Origin: Flectonema sp. DT1601
Lineage: Eukaryota; Euglenozoa; Diplonemea; Diplonemida; Diplonemidae
Reading direction: 5' to 3'
Assembly: GCA_964019425.1 (NCBI GenBank)
Contig: OZ025814.1
Span: 1-64,000, forward strand
Length of the DNA stretch: 64,000 bases
Below the pieces are notes generated by a model. That model searched no databases and was not told the DNA's origin. It saw nothing but the letters and a program-made list of their open reading frames with translations. A program made the translations under genes and the position numbers. Of this stretch, positions 27,643-39,064 are shown piece by piece (position 1 is the stretch's first letter; the number at the start of each line of letters is the position of its first letter).

Positions 27643-30600
27643 CTCTCATGTTGGATATCTGGAGAAGTATTATTAGTAAGAAGAGGTTGTAATGTTTCGA
27701 AGAGAAGAAGAATCCACAAAAAGATTTGAACATTTCATGTCGCTGCTCAACTGCCCTGTTTTTTAAAAAAAGAAAGTTCTCATCAATCCACTCGATTCTA
27801 ATAATCACAACTAATGCGGAGCAGGGAATGGAAAATAAAAAAAGGAGATTAAGGAGATTAAGGACAAACAAACATAAGAACATCACTTTGTTACAAAACA
27901 ACACGTCGCCAACATGAGACTCGCCAGGCGGATCTCCATGACAAGAAAAGACGCTGGTGTGGATTGCCATCACCCAAGCGATACAGAAATGAGAAATGTG
28001 ATCTTTTGAATTCAGAGGTTGTTTGATTCGCACTCAGGCGGTGATTCTTATCCGCCGAAAAGAATCAATAATCCTCATAATCTGGAGATCTCGATCACAG
28101 GAAATATATATCGAATACGCATCAACAGTATTGAACAACAAACTTAATATAAAAGAGAACGTAACTACAGTAATGTAAGGAGGTTGCGGACACATCGTAC
28201 CGTATCATAGAATAGAATAACTAATTACCACTTTGAGAAACAGAAAGGATGTCTGAGGTTCGCACGAAGCAACGGTCCAGTAAATCAAAAGGTCAATAAT
28301 TTAAATCAACAATATGACAAAACTGAAGAAAAACGATGATTAAGAAAAAAAAATATGTCGGGTGCCGAAAGCTTCCCAAAAGCAAGGAATATATAACTTG
28401 GTGCAGTGCACGTTTGACAAAAGCCATTGTAACAGCCACTGCCCACTAGAGGCTGGCTAATAATTCAGGCAAAAAGAAAATAGAAAAAATGAAAATGATA
28501 ATCTGACCAGTGGGCAAGTGTAGACCTGGATATCAATATCACAATGGCTGTTTGATTGAGTGCTGTTAGGCTTGCATGTGCACACAGCGCTTCGTCGAAG
28601 GTGTGTATTACTCCATTACTAGTCAAGTGATTGACTACTCAATCTGAAGAGTACGAAGAGTACAGAGAATAATAAATACGATTATAAAACAGTTCGAAGA
28701 GAAGCGTGTGAAGCATCGCATGTTCACCTTGCGGCACTTTTCTTTTTCTTTCATTTCAGGAATGTATACTTGAACAAGATTAAGATTACTTCCACTCTGA
28801 GACTTCCCAGGCTTTTGTCACTCGCATTGGCCACACTTGTCTATCGATGTGCGGGGGGGAAATGCAACGATGCAAACAATACCTTGGGAAGCAGAGCGGA
28901 CACAAACACAATGCTTTGCGATAATCTTTGAATTTGTATTATTATTTCACAAGTTTTTTTTTTTTTTTTTTCAATTTTGGAACGTTATTGCTAAAAGCCG
29001 CACCAAGCAGGAATGAATGAATAGTCTCAAAAGAGAACAGTTCGCGTTTTATATGACACAAGTGGTCGAGTTTCATACTTTCTATGTAACGGTGACTTAA
29101 GCACAGTTACACTTGAAGCAGTGAGCTCGTGGTAGTTATTCCTCAGAGACTGTAGTCTTCCGAAGGTTATTTCACCATCCATAGCCACACTTGTCAATTC
29201 GATGTGTGGGTGATTTATGAAATGGGAAAAGATCCCCTCGGGAATGACGACCGCCTGGAAAGGTTTCCTACGAAAATAATACAAAAAGGAACAGAGGGTT
29301 AGGTGGTGAAGAAAAAAAAGAAAAAAAAAAGATTAAAAATAATTTCAATGCAACAACTGATTAAATAAACAGTCCGGTAGTGACAGTCTGGTAGTGATTC
29401 GATGATGGCGCAGAAGATGGAAACGCCTTCCCTTTAATCGATAAGCGAAACTCCCAACAGGAAAACGCCCACAGCTCACAAGGAGTGATAGTGACTTCCT
29501 GATGATTACCATGCATATCAATACTTGTCTAAAGATGTGTGGAGATTTAGCAACGCGGAATAATCTTTCGGCAAAGGAAAGGCAGTCGCACTAGTCATCG
29601 CTCAGCAAGGAGACGAAGGACCGAATAAGACAATCTGAAGAAGGCATCGTTTTCAATATATTTTCAAAAGTTCGTTTTATTATAACAAAAAGGGGTGTCT
29701 GGGTGCGTGAAAGGGGGGTTGAGGGAAGGGAAACAATTTTCGCTCTCATGTTCTCTCTTCCCAACAGGAATGTAATTAACAGCTAATCAAAATTAAAAGC
29801 GAGAGGGTCAAAAACCTCAAAGGAAGCCTTCGCTTCTCTTCAGGTTGTTAAGATACGAAATGCGATTGTGGAAATCACACAACACGAGTACCTCAGCTGT
29901 AGACTCCCTTCGAAGAAGATTCTCAAATGGAACAACTGACACCTGTCGATGATAAAGTAACCGACCGTAAGTCAGATTGATATCAAAACAAACAACAGAA
30001 TACTCTTCTGCTGATTCAACTTCTTGAGTTGCTAATGTGGGTCGCAATCATAAGTTGGTTGTTTCGACTTCTAAATGTTCTTCCTCAATCAGTACTATTA
30101 TAACTATCTAAACATTTCATACGTCATCACAGTCTTGAAGCTGATTGAGGTTGAGCGCTGTTTATAATTATTCGATCCGAGTTTTCCTGTCAGACGAATT
30201 CAATAAAAACAATACATACACAGGCTTGTCATCAGTTATAAATAGAAGAGCTGTAGGAACAGCAATAAGTAGAAGAGGCTTCTTTACGTAGTGTACGAAT
30301 GAGCGAGTAATACAACATGAAGCGTAGTCGAGCATCTTCTTACTTCTTCAAAACTCAAACGAGTAAACCTGTTGGAAAGTAAGATAAGAATTAATTTAGT
30401 ACTTCAGGTAACTACTTCAGGTAACACCTGACAGGTAACCTACGGCTCTACTAATTGAATACGTCAACAGCCGTGGTGTTCATTTCGAAAGTTTCCTTTT
30501 TAAGAAATATAAATACACATCACAAGCCGCAATAATCAAATCTGATGAAGAAAAATATTCGCCCCCTCGAACGAAATCGGCTAAGGAACCAGTTCACTAC

Positions 30601-30689
30601 TTTAAAATATTAATTCGACGGGACGACTCCCCAAACAAGTACATCGAAAGAATCAACAAGGGCTTCATCACGTTTCCCTGAAGAGGTCT
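27643..30689. other. 3-kb gap with diverged repeats and exon-like frames
   Basis: No firm gene. CCACACTTGTC...CGATGTG recurs at 28831, 29185 and (diverged) 29521, about 350 and 335 bp apart, marking a decayed local triplication. Two minus-strand frames, about 29027-29284 (85 codons) and 29817-30047 (76 codons, no ATG), look protein-like (both contain an I/L-T-F/Y-GRL phrase) and may be exons of a spliced or dead gene. An imperfect inverted repeat lies at 28424-28450 and 28506-28556. Long A and T runs occur near 28350, 28950 and 29310. Confidence 0.45.
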
Positions 30690-33600
30690 CTAAATGTTAA
30701 TTATGGAATTCAGATGGTCATGAAGTTGATTCGCCAAGACTTGCAGTGCCGGAGGTTGACGGCAGTCTGTAAATCTCTTCGTTGTTGATATGACATCGAG
30801 AAGTATGTTTCGAATTGTATCCAAACGATTTTGAGAGAGAGTCCCAGCAGAAGCCCCAACAGTGAAATCTTTACGAAGGGAGGAAGGGAATGCGACGAAA
30901 AGTAACAACAGAGTCGACTTGTGAAATCTGAACAAAGAAGTCCTTTCGAGAGATTTATCATTCGAAGCAAAAGATTGATAAAAGACGTGTTCAGATATTG
31001 TGATGTGATATTTTATTAACGGCCAGAGTTCCTTCCGAATCCGATCATCAGTAAAGTCTCTCACGTAAACCAACAAAAACAAAACGATCTCAATGATGTG
31101 GATCACACAAGCCCCGAGGTTGACAGTCGGCAGATCAAACTTCTTCAACCGAACCCTCACCGACGGGTCGCTTAGATGAGAAATATGTTTTGGAGTCAAT
31201 CGTTTGAGCAACTCGTTAATATCACTAAATCCCAACGGAAGTAATTTTGACAGCAGCGGTCCCCATAAAAGATGAATCGGATTCAGAACTGCACTGCAAA
31301 CACCACCTGCGTACTTCGGAACAGACTCTGACACCACAACATCATTTGAAATATCTTGTTTTAACCAGTTAGCTGCCACATTTATAACAGTTTGGTTTTC
31401 CACATACGGTCTTGGGATCCGAGAAGTCCTCCCAGACTGCAGGCGATCTGATATTCCGTCGAAGGTACAGAACACGAGAATGCAACTTGAAATTGTGTTA
31501 CAAATAGCAAAGTGATCTCTAACAACTGTTGAAGATAACTGATGTTGCATATCGAGTAAGATATCCTTCGCTAGCTCTCGTTCGCCAACAGTTCTGATGG
31601 TTTCTTCAGAAAATGGAATAATCTCCTGATGACTATATGGAGACTGACTCGACTCCATATCATCATCGTTGTTGTCGTCTTCACTCACTTCAGGTTGAGC
31701 TTGTTGGGCCATAATTACTCCGACAATGGCAATGACAACTACGCTGTTACTTCTTTCGTGGTAGGAATGCTCCCATATCTCTGCCTGCTTAAGTCGTACT
31801 GATTTGGAAATGAGAGACGCAACTTGTTTCAGTAGTCGAAGTACCGCCGTATTCAGGTCAGCTTTTTGCTTTTTTCCAGGTGCGGAAATCATGTATTTCT
31901 TTATGTAGTCACTCGCGTGTTTTAATAACAACAAAGTCTCAACATCTGCTCCTCTTTGAGTAGAATCTGTTGATAGTAATGATTCCAACAGTTTTAGTGA
32001 AGTCGCGAGAGTATTTGGTGTGTCAGGGAATTCAGCTAAAAATGGAAGGCGAGCAGAGACAGCATCACAAATCCAGTCGAAAGAATATTTAATTAATAAA
32101 GAGATTGACTTTTCAGATTCCGCAGCTATCCCACAAGAAGACGTTACTGCGACAGCCTTCAACGCCGTTTTTGCTGCCTGTGCCACTACTGAATGCCTTG
32201 ATGTCGTTTTTTCTATTATTGGAAAAACTACGTGCAGCAGGAAGCGATCGTGAGCAGGTGTTTCTCTCAGTCGCGCGTCTGAGAATCGAGAGAGAACCGA
32301 AACAACGCATTCGGAAAAGCATTCCAATGCCAAAGCTAATAAATTACTGCAGTGTTGTATGTCACCAGCAGAAGCACCAGAACCGTCATCGAAATACCAG
32401 TACTCAGGAGTGGTAACTACCGAGTGCACGACTGGTAATAATTCCTCGCAGAAGAGGTCACCAGCAGTTGCTAAATCAGTTTCTGCCAATTGCAGTAATA
32501 TGAAATTCTGAGAAGATTCTTTCACAACAACATTCAAACACCATAAAATAGAATGATGATGTCTCCACTTATCGAAGTCTAATAAATCTTCAGTTAACAT
32601 TCCGACCAGCGACGACAGCTGCAGCTGCCTTGTCAGCATCTGAAGTAGTGTTGCTAATGATCCCAGAACGGATCCTGGCTGATGCGAAAAAAATCTAAAA
32701 ATACCCTCACTTCCAACTGCTGAAGCTGTTCGATAAATACCACGTAACAGTCGCGATAAGAATGCTTCATGAGCAGCACTTGAAATTAGACTGAGCTGCT
32801 CGTAGGTGTTCCGTCCCAGAAAGCGTACGTAGCCAGCAATAGCGACAGCTTGTTGTGGTTTATCTCGTAGTGATGTAGTTAAATATTCTATTCTGTCTCT
32901 GATATAAGTTTCATTTGATCCACAAACTTGTTGAGTCAGATAATTAATATCAGAAGTAATCTCTTCCAGAGATAGTTGGAATAGGTACTCAACTTCTAAC
33001 ATCAACTGAGCCAGTTCAGGTAAAGACTTCCTGCAGTCTAATGCGATGGTAACTCCAGCTTTAGCAAATAGTTCCAAGTGCTGATGTTTATTACTTTGAA
33101 CCATCCCCCACCCACTACTGTCTGAGATTCTGTTATAAAGTTTTGAAACACAAATTGTAACATTCCTCGATGTCACTTCATACCAACTGAGATTCCGTTG
33201 TAGCTGCTGCAGAGCTTCTGCTTCTGTTCTCCTCTTCATCTGTGGAATTGTAACATCAGAACATTTCTTACTTCCTCTGAAATCATTTAGAGTCAGAACT
33301 TCTTTATGACTGTCTCGTTCTTTTAAGATGGCAGCAACTTCAACATCTCCGAGTGAACTACTCAACGCAGTGCTCAGTATCGACAACGCAACTTCTGTTT
33401 GCTCCTTTCTTAGTGAGTTGTCTGCTAAGATTTTACAAATTTCAGAAACAGTCCCGGGAAGGAATGCAATTAAAGTGCAGGTGTCGATCTCCTTCCAGAT
33501 TCGTAGAATACAAACCAACGCTGCTAATTGAATGACTGGTCCCATCGATCCACACTTTTGAAGTAAAGTCTGCAACACGAGGGCGCAAAGTGGAGCGGCT

Positions 33601-33911
33601 ACTGAATGGTTAGACAAGGAACTAGCGGTCTTATTTCTCGAGTGTGTTAACAACAGCGCGTTAACAAGTTTAATAGTTTTCTCAGTTAGCTCTTCGCGAG
33701 AGGCGAGGCTCGCTGACTTTGTCGCATCGCTCCCCTTGGCGTTCAATATTAAGTTCTTAGCGAACACTTCCTGGACTATCGTCACAGCAGAGTGTCCAAT
33801 TGGACTATTTCCGTGTCCCTCTCCGATCATAAATGTAAAGGTTTCTAATGCATCTTCCTGATCTCTTATTGGAGTGGAAGGGTTCAATAGTTTTTCTAAG
33901 ATCACATTCAT
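30690..33911 (-). CDS. TTI1: TTI1-like HEAT-repeat protein (TTT complex)
   Basis: 1073 residues from ATG at 33911, single exon, almost entirely helical. Segments that fit TTI1 (TELO2-interacting protein 1) are IAFLPGTVSEICKIL near residue 150, the DCRKSLPELAQLMLEVEYLF region, and especially VVFPIIEKTTSRHSVVAQAA...SLLIKYSFDWICDAVSARL...PDTPNTL near 570-660, which follows the TTI1 pattern FPxLEKxxS...DYLxDxVxxRL...PxTP. An acidic loop (SEDDNNDDDMESSQSP) lies near 730. TTI1 works with TELO2 and TTI2 to fold and assemble PI3K-like kinases (ATM, ATR, mTOR). Recognition is by pattern; an importin-like HEAT protein is the main alternative. Confidence 0.6.
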   Translation of the reverse strand: MNVILEKLLNPSTPIRDQEDALETFTFMIGEGHGNSPIGHSAVTIVQEVFAKNLILNAKGSDATKSASLASREELTEKTIKLVNALLLTHSRNKTASSLSNHSVAAPLCALVLQTLLQKCGSMGPVIQLAALVCILRIWKEIDTCTLIAFLPGTVSEICKILADNSLRKEQTEVALSILSTALSSSLGDVEVAAILKERDSHKEVLTLNDFRGSKKCSDVTIPQMKRRTEAEALQQLQRNLSWYEVTSRNVTICVSKLYNRISDSSGWGMVQSNKHQHLELFAKAGVTIALDCRKSLPELAQLMLEVEYLFQLSLEEITSDINYLTQQVCGSNETYIRDRIEYLTTSLRDKPQQAVAIAGYVRFLGRNTYEQLSLISSAAHEAFLSRLLRGIYRTASAVGSEGIFRFFSHQPGSVLGSLATLLQMLTRQLQLSSLVGMLTEDLLDFDKWRHHHSILWCLNVVVKESSQNFILLQLAETDLATAGDLFCEELLPVVHSVVTTPEYWYFDDGSGASAGDIQHCSNLLALALECFSECVVSVLSRFSDARLRETPAHDRFLLHVVFPIIEKTTSRHSVVAQAAKTALKAVAVTSSCGIAAESEKSISLLIKYSFDWICDAVSARLPFLAEFPDTPNTLATSLKLLESLLSTDSTQRGADVETLLLLKHASDYIKKYMISAPGKKQKADLNTAVLRLLKQVASLISKSVRLKQAEIWEHSYHERSNSVVVIAIVGVIMAQQAQPEVSEDDNNDDDMESSQSPYSHQEIIPFSEETIRTVGERELAKDILLDMQHQLSSTVVRDHFAICNTISSCILVFCTFDGISDRLQSGRTSRIPRPYVENQTVINVAANWLKQDISNDVVVSESVPKYAGGVCSAVLNPIHLLWGPLLSKLLPLGFSDINELLKRLTPKHISHLSDPSVRVRLKKFDLPTVNLGACVIHIIEIVLFLLVYVRDFTDDRIRKELWPLIKYHITISEHVFYQSFASNDKSLERTSLFRFHKSTLLLLFVAFPSSLRKDFTVGASAGTLSQNRLDTIRNILLDVISTTKRFTDCRQPPALQVLANQLHDHLNSIINI

Positions 33912-34915
33912 CTTTATTGTAACCTGAATTGAAACACGGTATTAAGTACCTCAAATCTAAGTCAGTAAGTCAAACTACTACAAAGTTCATACTACCACAT
34001 GTGTTGCTGTACTACTGCAGGAAATATAAATACACAACAGAAGTTCTGAGGGACAGCAAGCTCCCGTCTAAAGTCCGATAATTTAGAATTGAATTCTTTT
34101 TTTTTGTTTTTTTGTTTTTTTGTTTTTTTTTTTTTTTATTTCCTGAAGACTTTTGTTATGAACCCAGAAAACCTTCACCCCCAACCAAGTGTTCTTCGCT
34201 TTGAGAAAGCAGAGAACACTTTTCTTTGTTGTTAAAGTCGAGGAAGTATCTTCCTATTTAGTATTTCACTCACTGGACTCCCCCCTCCTGTGAGTAGGAG
34301 AAAGTTACGGGGGGGGGAAGTCCGACTAATACGAACTCTAAGTTTATTTCTTTGCGTTGTTTCTGGAATAGAGAGGGAAACTAAAAAAGTAATTTAAAAA
34401 AAAATAAGAAAAAAAAAAATAAAAAGAAAGGTAGCAGAGAAAAGGAAAAATAATGAACTTTAACTTCTACTAATTAACTTAATTGCTTTTTTTTTTCCCC
34501 CTTTTAGCTCCCTCTTCCTTTTTTCTTCTTCTTTTTTTTTCGTCGGGCGGTATGTGCAATTAACATTGCAGCCTGATAAACGGGAAAAAAGCAACACTAT
34601 CAAGCAAGGAGATACCATGCGTTGACTGAGTCTCATAAGTCGGGGAGTTGTTGCTTGCGGATTACACGTTATTGTTGTCTAAGAAATTCTTACTTTATTT
34701 TTTATACTTACCATCGGTCTTTCAAAAAAAAAAAGGAAAAAAAAAGATTTTTTTTTAAAAAAAAAAGGATAAAAAAGAGAAAAAAAAAACGGTTCAATTA
34801 TCACTATTTAATTAATTTCCGTTAGCGGTTGTTTTTTTATTTTTCTTCTAATTAACAGCCAGTCTTAAGAGACCGATAACTGCTGAGCATACGGCATTTC
34901 GTTCTCGAAGGCATC
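33912..34915. other. Intergenic, T-rich and A-rich runs
   Basis: Spacer between the HMGB gene's 3' end and the TTI1-like gene. It has many T, A and AT runs (near 34098-34140, 34395-34430, 34720-34800) and no credible frame or RNA gene. Confidence 0.6.
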
Positions 34916-35668
34916 TAATCAGACTCCTCGCTGTCATCGTCATCCTCGTCACTGTTGTTGTAATGTTGTTTTATTCAGAAATATGACTGTTTCTGTTTCT
35001 TGTTAAATACTTAAAAAATAAAATAGTAAAGACATCAACGGGACTAGTTGTGTCCTCAGTTGGAAGTAAATATTACAAATCAGAAGTTTCTGATATTTAA
35101 AAGTTAAAATAATTACAAACTTCTTCTTTGCGTTGTAGGCAGCAAGCTTTTCTGGGTACTCCTGCTTCTGCTTTGCGGCCTCCTCCTTGGCTGAGATGAT
35201 GTCATCATCATCCTCATCGAGTTCCTTCCAAAGCTCTCCGGCCTTCTTTGCGACAGCAGAGGCTGGCTTTCCCTTGAGGTTGTACTCTTCGACAATTGAG
35301 GCTCTTGATCTGCCCAACCAAATGAAGTATGCGCTCTGTGGTTTCTTTGGAGCATTTGGGTCCTTCTTTACCTTCTTCTTCTTCTTCTTCTTTTTGCCGT
35401 CGTCAGATGAGTCGTCTGACTCACTGACGTGGTTCTCCTTCCACTCGGCCAAGGCCTCCTGGTATTCTTCCTTAAGAACAGCAGCCTTCTCCTGGTATGG
35501 AGTCTTATCATCATCATCAAGGTCTCCCCACATCTTTCCAATCTCCTTTGAGATCTCTCCCAACTTCATGTCTGGATTCTCCTCTTTCACCTCAGCTCTC
35601 TTCTCTCCAGAGAACACCATGTAGGCGGAGAGTGGTCTCTTTGGCTGTCCTTTCTTGGCCTTTCCCAT
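34916..35668 (-). CDS. HMGB-type protein, two HMG boxes, spliced acidic tail
   Basis: Exon 1 runs from ATG at 35668 to about 35120 and encodes two HMG boxes: box A (about 8-78, PKRPLSAYMVFSGEKRAEV) and box B (about 103-180, PKKPQSAYFIWLGRSRASI, ending YPEKLAAYNAKKK), with an acidic/basic linker of SESDDSSDDGKKK type. Reading on without splicing adds a hydrophobic tail that does not suit the family. 165 nt further, in the same frame, stands SDEDDDDSEESD and a stop at 34916-34918, a typical HMGB acidic tail. An intron of about 165 nt is therefore inferred, but its ends do not fit GT-AG (see findings). HMGB proteins bend DNA and act in chromatin; this one is abundant-nuclear type. Confidence 0.8.
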
Positions 35669-36728
35669 TTTTGATGAATCAAAATGTTCTGTTTGAAAAA
35701 TGAAACCCCGTCGTGAGTTACAATATTTGAGTTCAATAAAATATTGTTGAACTGCTACTACGTCATCAACAACCCTCTCGGCATTATTGTTCCTTTTGAA
35801 GTGTAAGTATTCTTTTTACTAATTCTGATTACTAACACGTCGCAACAGCATAAAATGACTTGATGTACTGCGCGGCACAAAATAAAAAGAAAACGGGAAA
35901 CAATCAGGAGATGAGAACGCGTGGAGAGCAGAGGAGTTACTTTTTCTTTTCTTTTCTTCTTCCGAATATTCTTTTCTTATTTCTCTTCACGATATTCAAT
36001 TCTGTCCGTCCTCGTGCTAGAAAGCGAAAATGAATAGAAATCGCAAAGGCGGCACAATACTTGCTTTTCTCATCGGACGGGACACCACTATCTCACAACT
36101 TGTTTAACGGAAAAGATATTAACGTCACTTCATAACTTTTGTAGCAACTGAAGTATCAATCTTCACATAACTGAAACAGGTATTCATCAGCTAACGAGAT
36201 CCCAACGAACCCAAACAAAACAAATACTCTTCCGCAGTCTTCTTTCTTGTGCTGCAGCTTCAAACGGGGTGTGATGCGTTTTAATGAAGATCAGATTATT
36301 TCGGTTTATTGCGAGAGACCTGTGAAGTTCAACTCGCTGCCGACTTCTTAAAAAAGAAACAATGGCTGGGAGAGGGCACACCCGTAGGTCACTTCTTACC
36401 TCGCCTGCGGGTGCTATGCACAAGGTGATTAAAACCAACTGCGGGTTTTAAACACAAAAAGAAAAATTGGATGGAACCAACCTGAAAAGAGCCGGTATCC
36501 AGAAGCGAATGATACACTAAAAGCTGATCCCAATGACAGACAAGAGAGAAGGGTAAGGCAATTAAAATAAAAGAAATAAAGAAAAGAAAATTAAAAGAAA
36601 AAGCTTACTTGAAGGACATTGCCAATCCCGTGCAACGCAAAGCCTTCGACTAATTAAAAGAATCAAGAAACACACTAAGTAGTAACAAAAAAATGTAAAG
36701 GGAGGCAACACCAAGTTTCTAGGTTTTC
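35669..36728. other. Intergenic, nothing recognised
   Basis: 1.06-kb spacer upstream of the HMGB gene and downstream of the CCCH gene. AT-rich with pyrimidine tracts (about 35940-35990). A minus-strand frame of 83 codons at 36187-36438 has no supporting features. Confidence 0.55.
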
Positions 36729-37467
36729 TTACTGCGCGTGCATAAACTTGCATTTAGTTCCAAAGTTGCAGCTGCCTGGGAAGTTGCGACATGGAATCTT
36801 TGCAGTGTTGCTACCACCACCTCCTCCTCCCTTACCCCCACCCTTTCCTCCTCCTCCTCCTCCAAGACCAAGACCAAGGCCAAGGCCAGGGGCAGCTCCT
36901 CCACCCATCACACCCTCGTGGGAAAACCTGCATGATGCTCCATTTCTGCAACCCTGTGCTGACGCGTGAAAGTGACAAGGCTTCTTTTCTTGTCCCTTAC
37001 CAGACATGTATGGGAATGATCCCTGTGGTCTTGCCATCACCTTCTCGTAGGTAGCCATAAGCTGCTTTCCCTTGGCGGAGATTGGTGACTTGTTGTATCC
37101 CTTCTTGACAACGGCCTGTATTTGTTTTATTTTAAGAAATATGAAAGATAACAAAGAGTCAGATCGGTACAACAATTCCCGCAGCTGACTGACGACATAC
37201 CTGTCCAGGCATCAACTGCGCGTATTCCCGATTCTCTTGCTTTGGAAGCGGAGAGTAGTTGGAAGGAGGCGGCATGTGTGGCATCCTTCCCCTACCACCG
37301 AATGGAGGCATCTGGTGTGTTCCTGGTGGTCCCATAACACGTCCCATTGGTGCCTGTTTTTTTTTTTGTTATTTTATCGGTTGAACATAACAACAAAAGT
37401 AACTTGAGGTGACCAAACATACCATGAGAGGGTAAGGGTGTTGCCATGCTGAGTGATGTTGTGCCAT
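36729..37467 (-). CDS. CCCH zinc-finger protein, three exons
   Basis: Exon 1 is 37423-37467 (MAQHHSAWQHPYPLM), exon 2 is 37201-37353 and exon 3 is 36729-37115, giving 194 residues. Introns of 69 and 85 nt begin GTATGT and end ACAG, and joining them keeps the frame. The N-terminal third is Pro/Gly/Met-rich. Two zinc fingers follow: C-x8-C-x5-C-x3-H (CHFHASAQGCRNGASCRFSH) and C-x6-C-x5-C-x3-H (CRNFPGSCNFGTKCKFMH), separated by a glycine-rich linker with GL and GGGK repeats. Such paired CCCH fingers bind RNA, so a role in mRNA processing or turnover is likely. Both introns end in A-rich sequence rather than a pyrimidine tract. Confidence 0.85.
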
Positions 37468-38218
37468 TTTTATATGTTAGGTAGTTTATATAATAAAAAG
37501 AACTTTTGTCCGTGTGATTCCCTGGTGGATCTGTTTTCCCGCTCCCCCTTTTTCTTTCTTCTTTTTCTTTTTTTTTTTTCTGGAGGAGAAATAGTTTTAA
37601 GAAGACAAGCAAGAGATTATTTCTGTAGAAAGAAACACTTCGAGTTGGTTCGCATCTGTTGATTGACCTGTCAGGAAAGTAGTTTGCAAGTTGTTGAGTA
37701 GATCGCAACGTACAAAAGCAACAAACAAGGTAAAGTTACAAGACACATGTGGTGAGTGTCTTTGCTACTTTCGTACAAAGAAGTGCTTTGGCTCCGTACG
37801 GGAAAAATTACAAACGCTGCGTGAATAGAAGAAACCGACGGACTATAAAAAAATAACAAAATAGTTACAAAATGACATAACGATAACATTGCTAAAGTTA
37901 GTTTAGAAATAACATCTGAACAGCAACGGATACTGTACCCGGGAATATTGCACAGGTTCAGCTATTCAGTTTTCTATCACCGCTTGAAGAGGCAAGAACA
38001 CCTCAAAACAGAACACTCAGAGTTGAGGATTGGAATCTGTCTCTTAGTAGCGCATAGCGTACTGTTCAACTACTGTGGCATTCTTTCAACTTCAGAAACT
38101 GAATCTTTGCAACCTCCTTTATCAGAACCTATTAAGTAACACAAGTGTATCATCACATTAGTAATCTGAAGGTAAGAATTGTTCTTACAACTCCACTACT
38201 ACGAACGTTAGACTGCAT
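37468..38218. other. Intergenic, nothing recognised
   Basis: Spacer between the CCCH gene and the Nudix gene. Contains a T/C tract at about 37548-37580. No gene or RNA seen; a plus-strand frame of 63 codons at 37948 has no family features. Confidence 0.55.
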
Positions 38219-39064
38219 TCATAATTTTGATTTTTTTGTATAAAATGAAACACCGTCCAGCCTCTTTAAAGTATCTTCTGCTGACATTCCGTCGTACAGA
38301 AATTGAACTTTCTTTGCGATCTCATTCAGCGGTGGCTGCTTGGAGAGAAAATCGTTGAGCGCTTCCGCAGTTTCGTGAACAGCAACAGCCTGAAATATTA
38401 AACCAGTTAATCTCATCGGGTCTCTAATTCTTTTTAAACGCCACAACTGGTGTTCAGACTCTTGGAAAGATCCTGACCAGGTTCCAGGTTTCATTGTATC
38501 CCAACATTTTGTGATAGCAGTTGATATTGTTACCCAATTAATACTGTGGACTTCTGGTGATATTAATTCTCTCTTCTTCATTGGCATCGACCAGTACTTC
38601 TCAGAGAGCGCTAATTTCATAAAAAGAGATCTTCGTTTTAATAAATTTTGATTTACTTCAGTCGTATCGAGTGATCTGATCCAGGGATTATCATCTTCTA
38701 GAGCGAGATAGACGTAAATAATATTACTTTTTGATCTAATTGGATATGATTGTCTGACTGTGAATGGTTTTAACTTTATTTCCGAATCCACAATTGGAGT
38801 ATTACACGAAGAGAGGACTTCCTCCTGCAGTTCTCGTTTTGCGGCGTCTTCAATATCTTCGTCATCATCAACATTCCCACCAGGTGGTCTCCACTCTCCT
38901 CCGTATCTCATTGGAACAAGTTTGTCTCGGGTACTCTTCAACCAATTTATTACTTCAGACTCCGTCAACAGAACTTCCCATTCTCCATTTCGTTGTCTCA
39001 TCGGAATCGTTAGAGCACTTCTCTTCACAACGAGCGGTCCTCTAATCTCAAACGGAGAATTCAT
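38219..39064 (-). CDS. Nudix hydrolase
   Basis: 281 residues from ATG at 39064 (an upstream TTG would add six residues but is unlikely). The Nudix box is complete: G63-NVDDD-E69-x7-RELQEE (77-82), matching G-x5-E-x7-R-E-U-x-E-E. The Glu pair binds the metal that cleaves a nucleoside diphosphate linked to another group. A PMRYGGEWRPPGG lead-in precedes it. The C-terminal 150 residues (INWVTISTAITKCWD onward) lie outside the core fold and are not recognised; the substrate (CoA, NADH, capped RNA or other) cannot be read. It is the last gene before the protease array, whose repeat unit begins only about 50 bp upstream of the start codon. Confidence 0.85.
   Translation of the reverse strand: MNSPFEIRGPLVVKRSALTIPMRQRNGEWEVLLTESEVINWLKSTRDKLVPMRYGGEWRPPGGNVDDDEDIEDAAKRELQEEVLSSCNTPIVDSEIKLKPFTVRQSYPIRSKSNIIYVYLALEDDNPWIRSLDTTEVNQNLLKRRSLFMKLALSEKYWSMPMKKRELISPEVHSINWVTISTAITKCWDTMKPGTWSGSFQESEHQLWRLKRIRDPMRLTGLIFQAVAVHETAEALNDFLSKQPPLNEIAKKVQFLYDGMSAEDTLKRLDGVSFYTKKSKL

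Noticed and set aside
27611-28033. 140-codon minus-strand frame upstream of the ADP-ribosyltransferase
   Set aside because: It overlaps the start of that gene in another frame, is rich in Phe/Leu from T-rich DNA, and has no domain.
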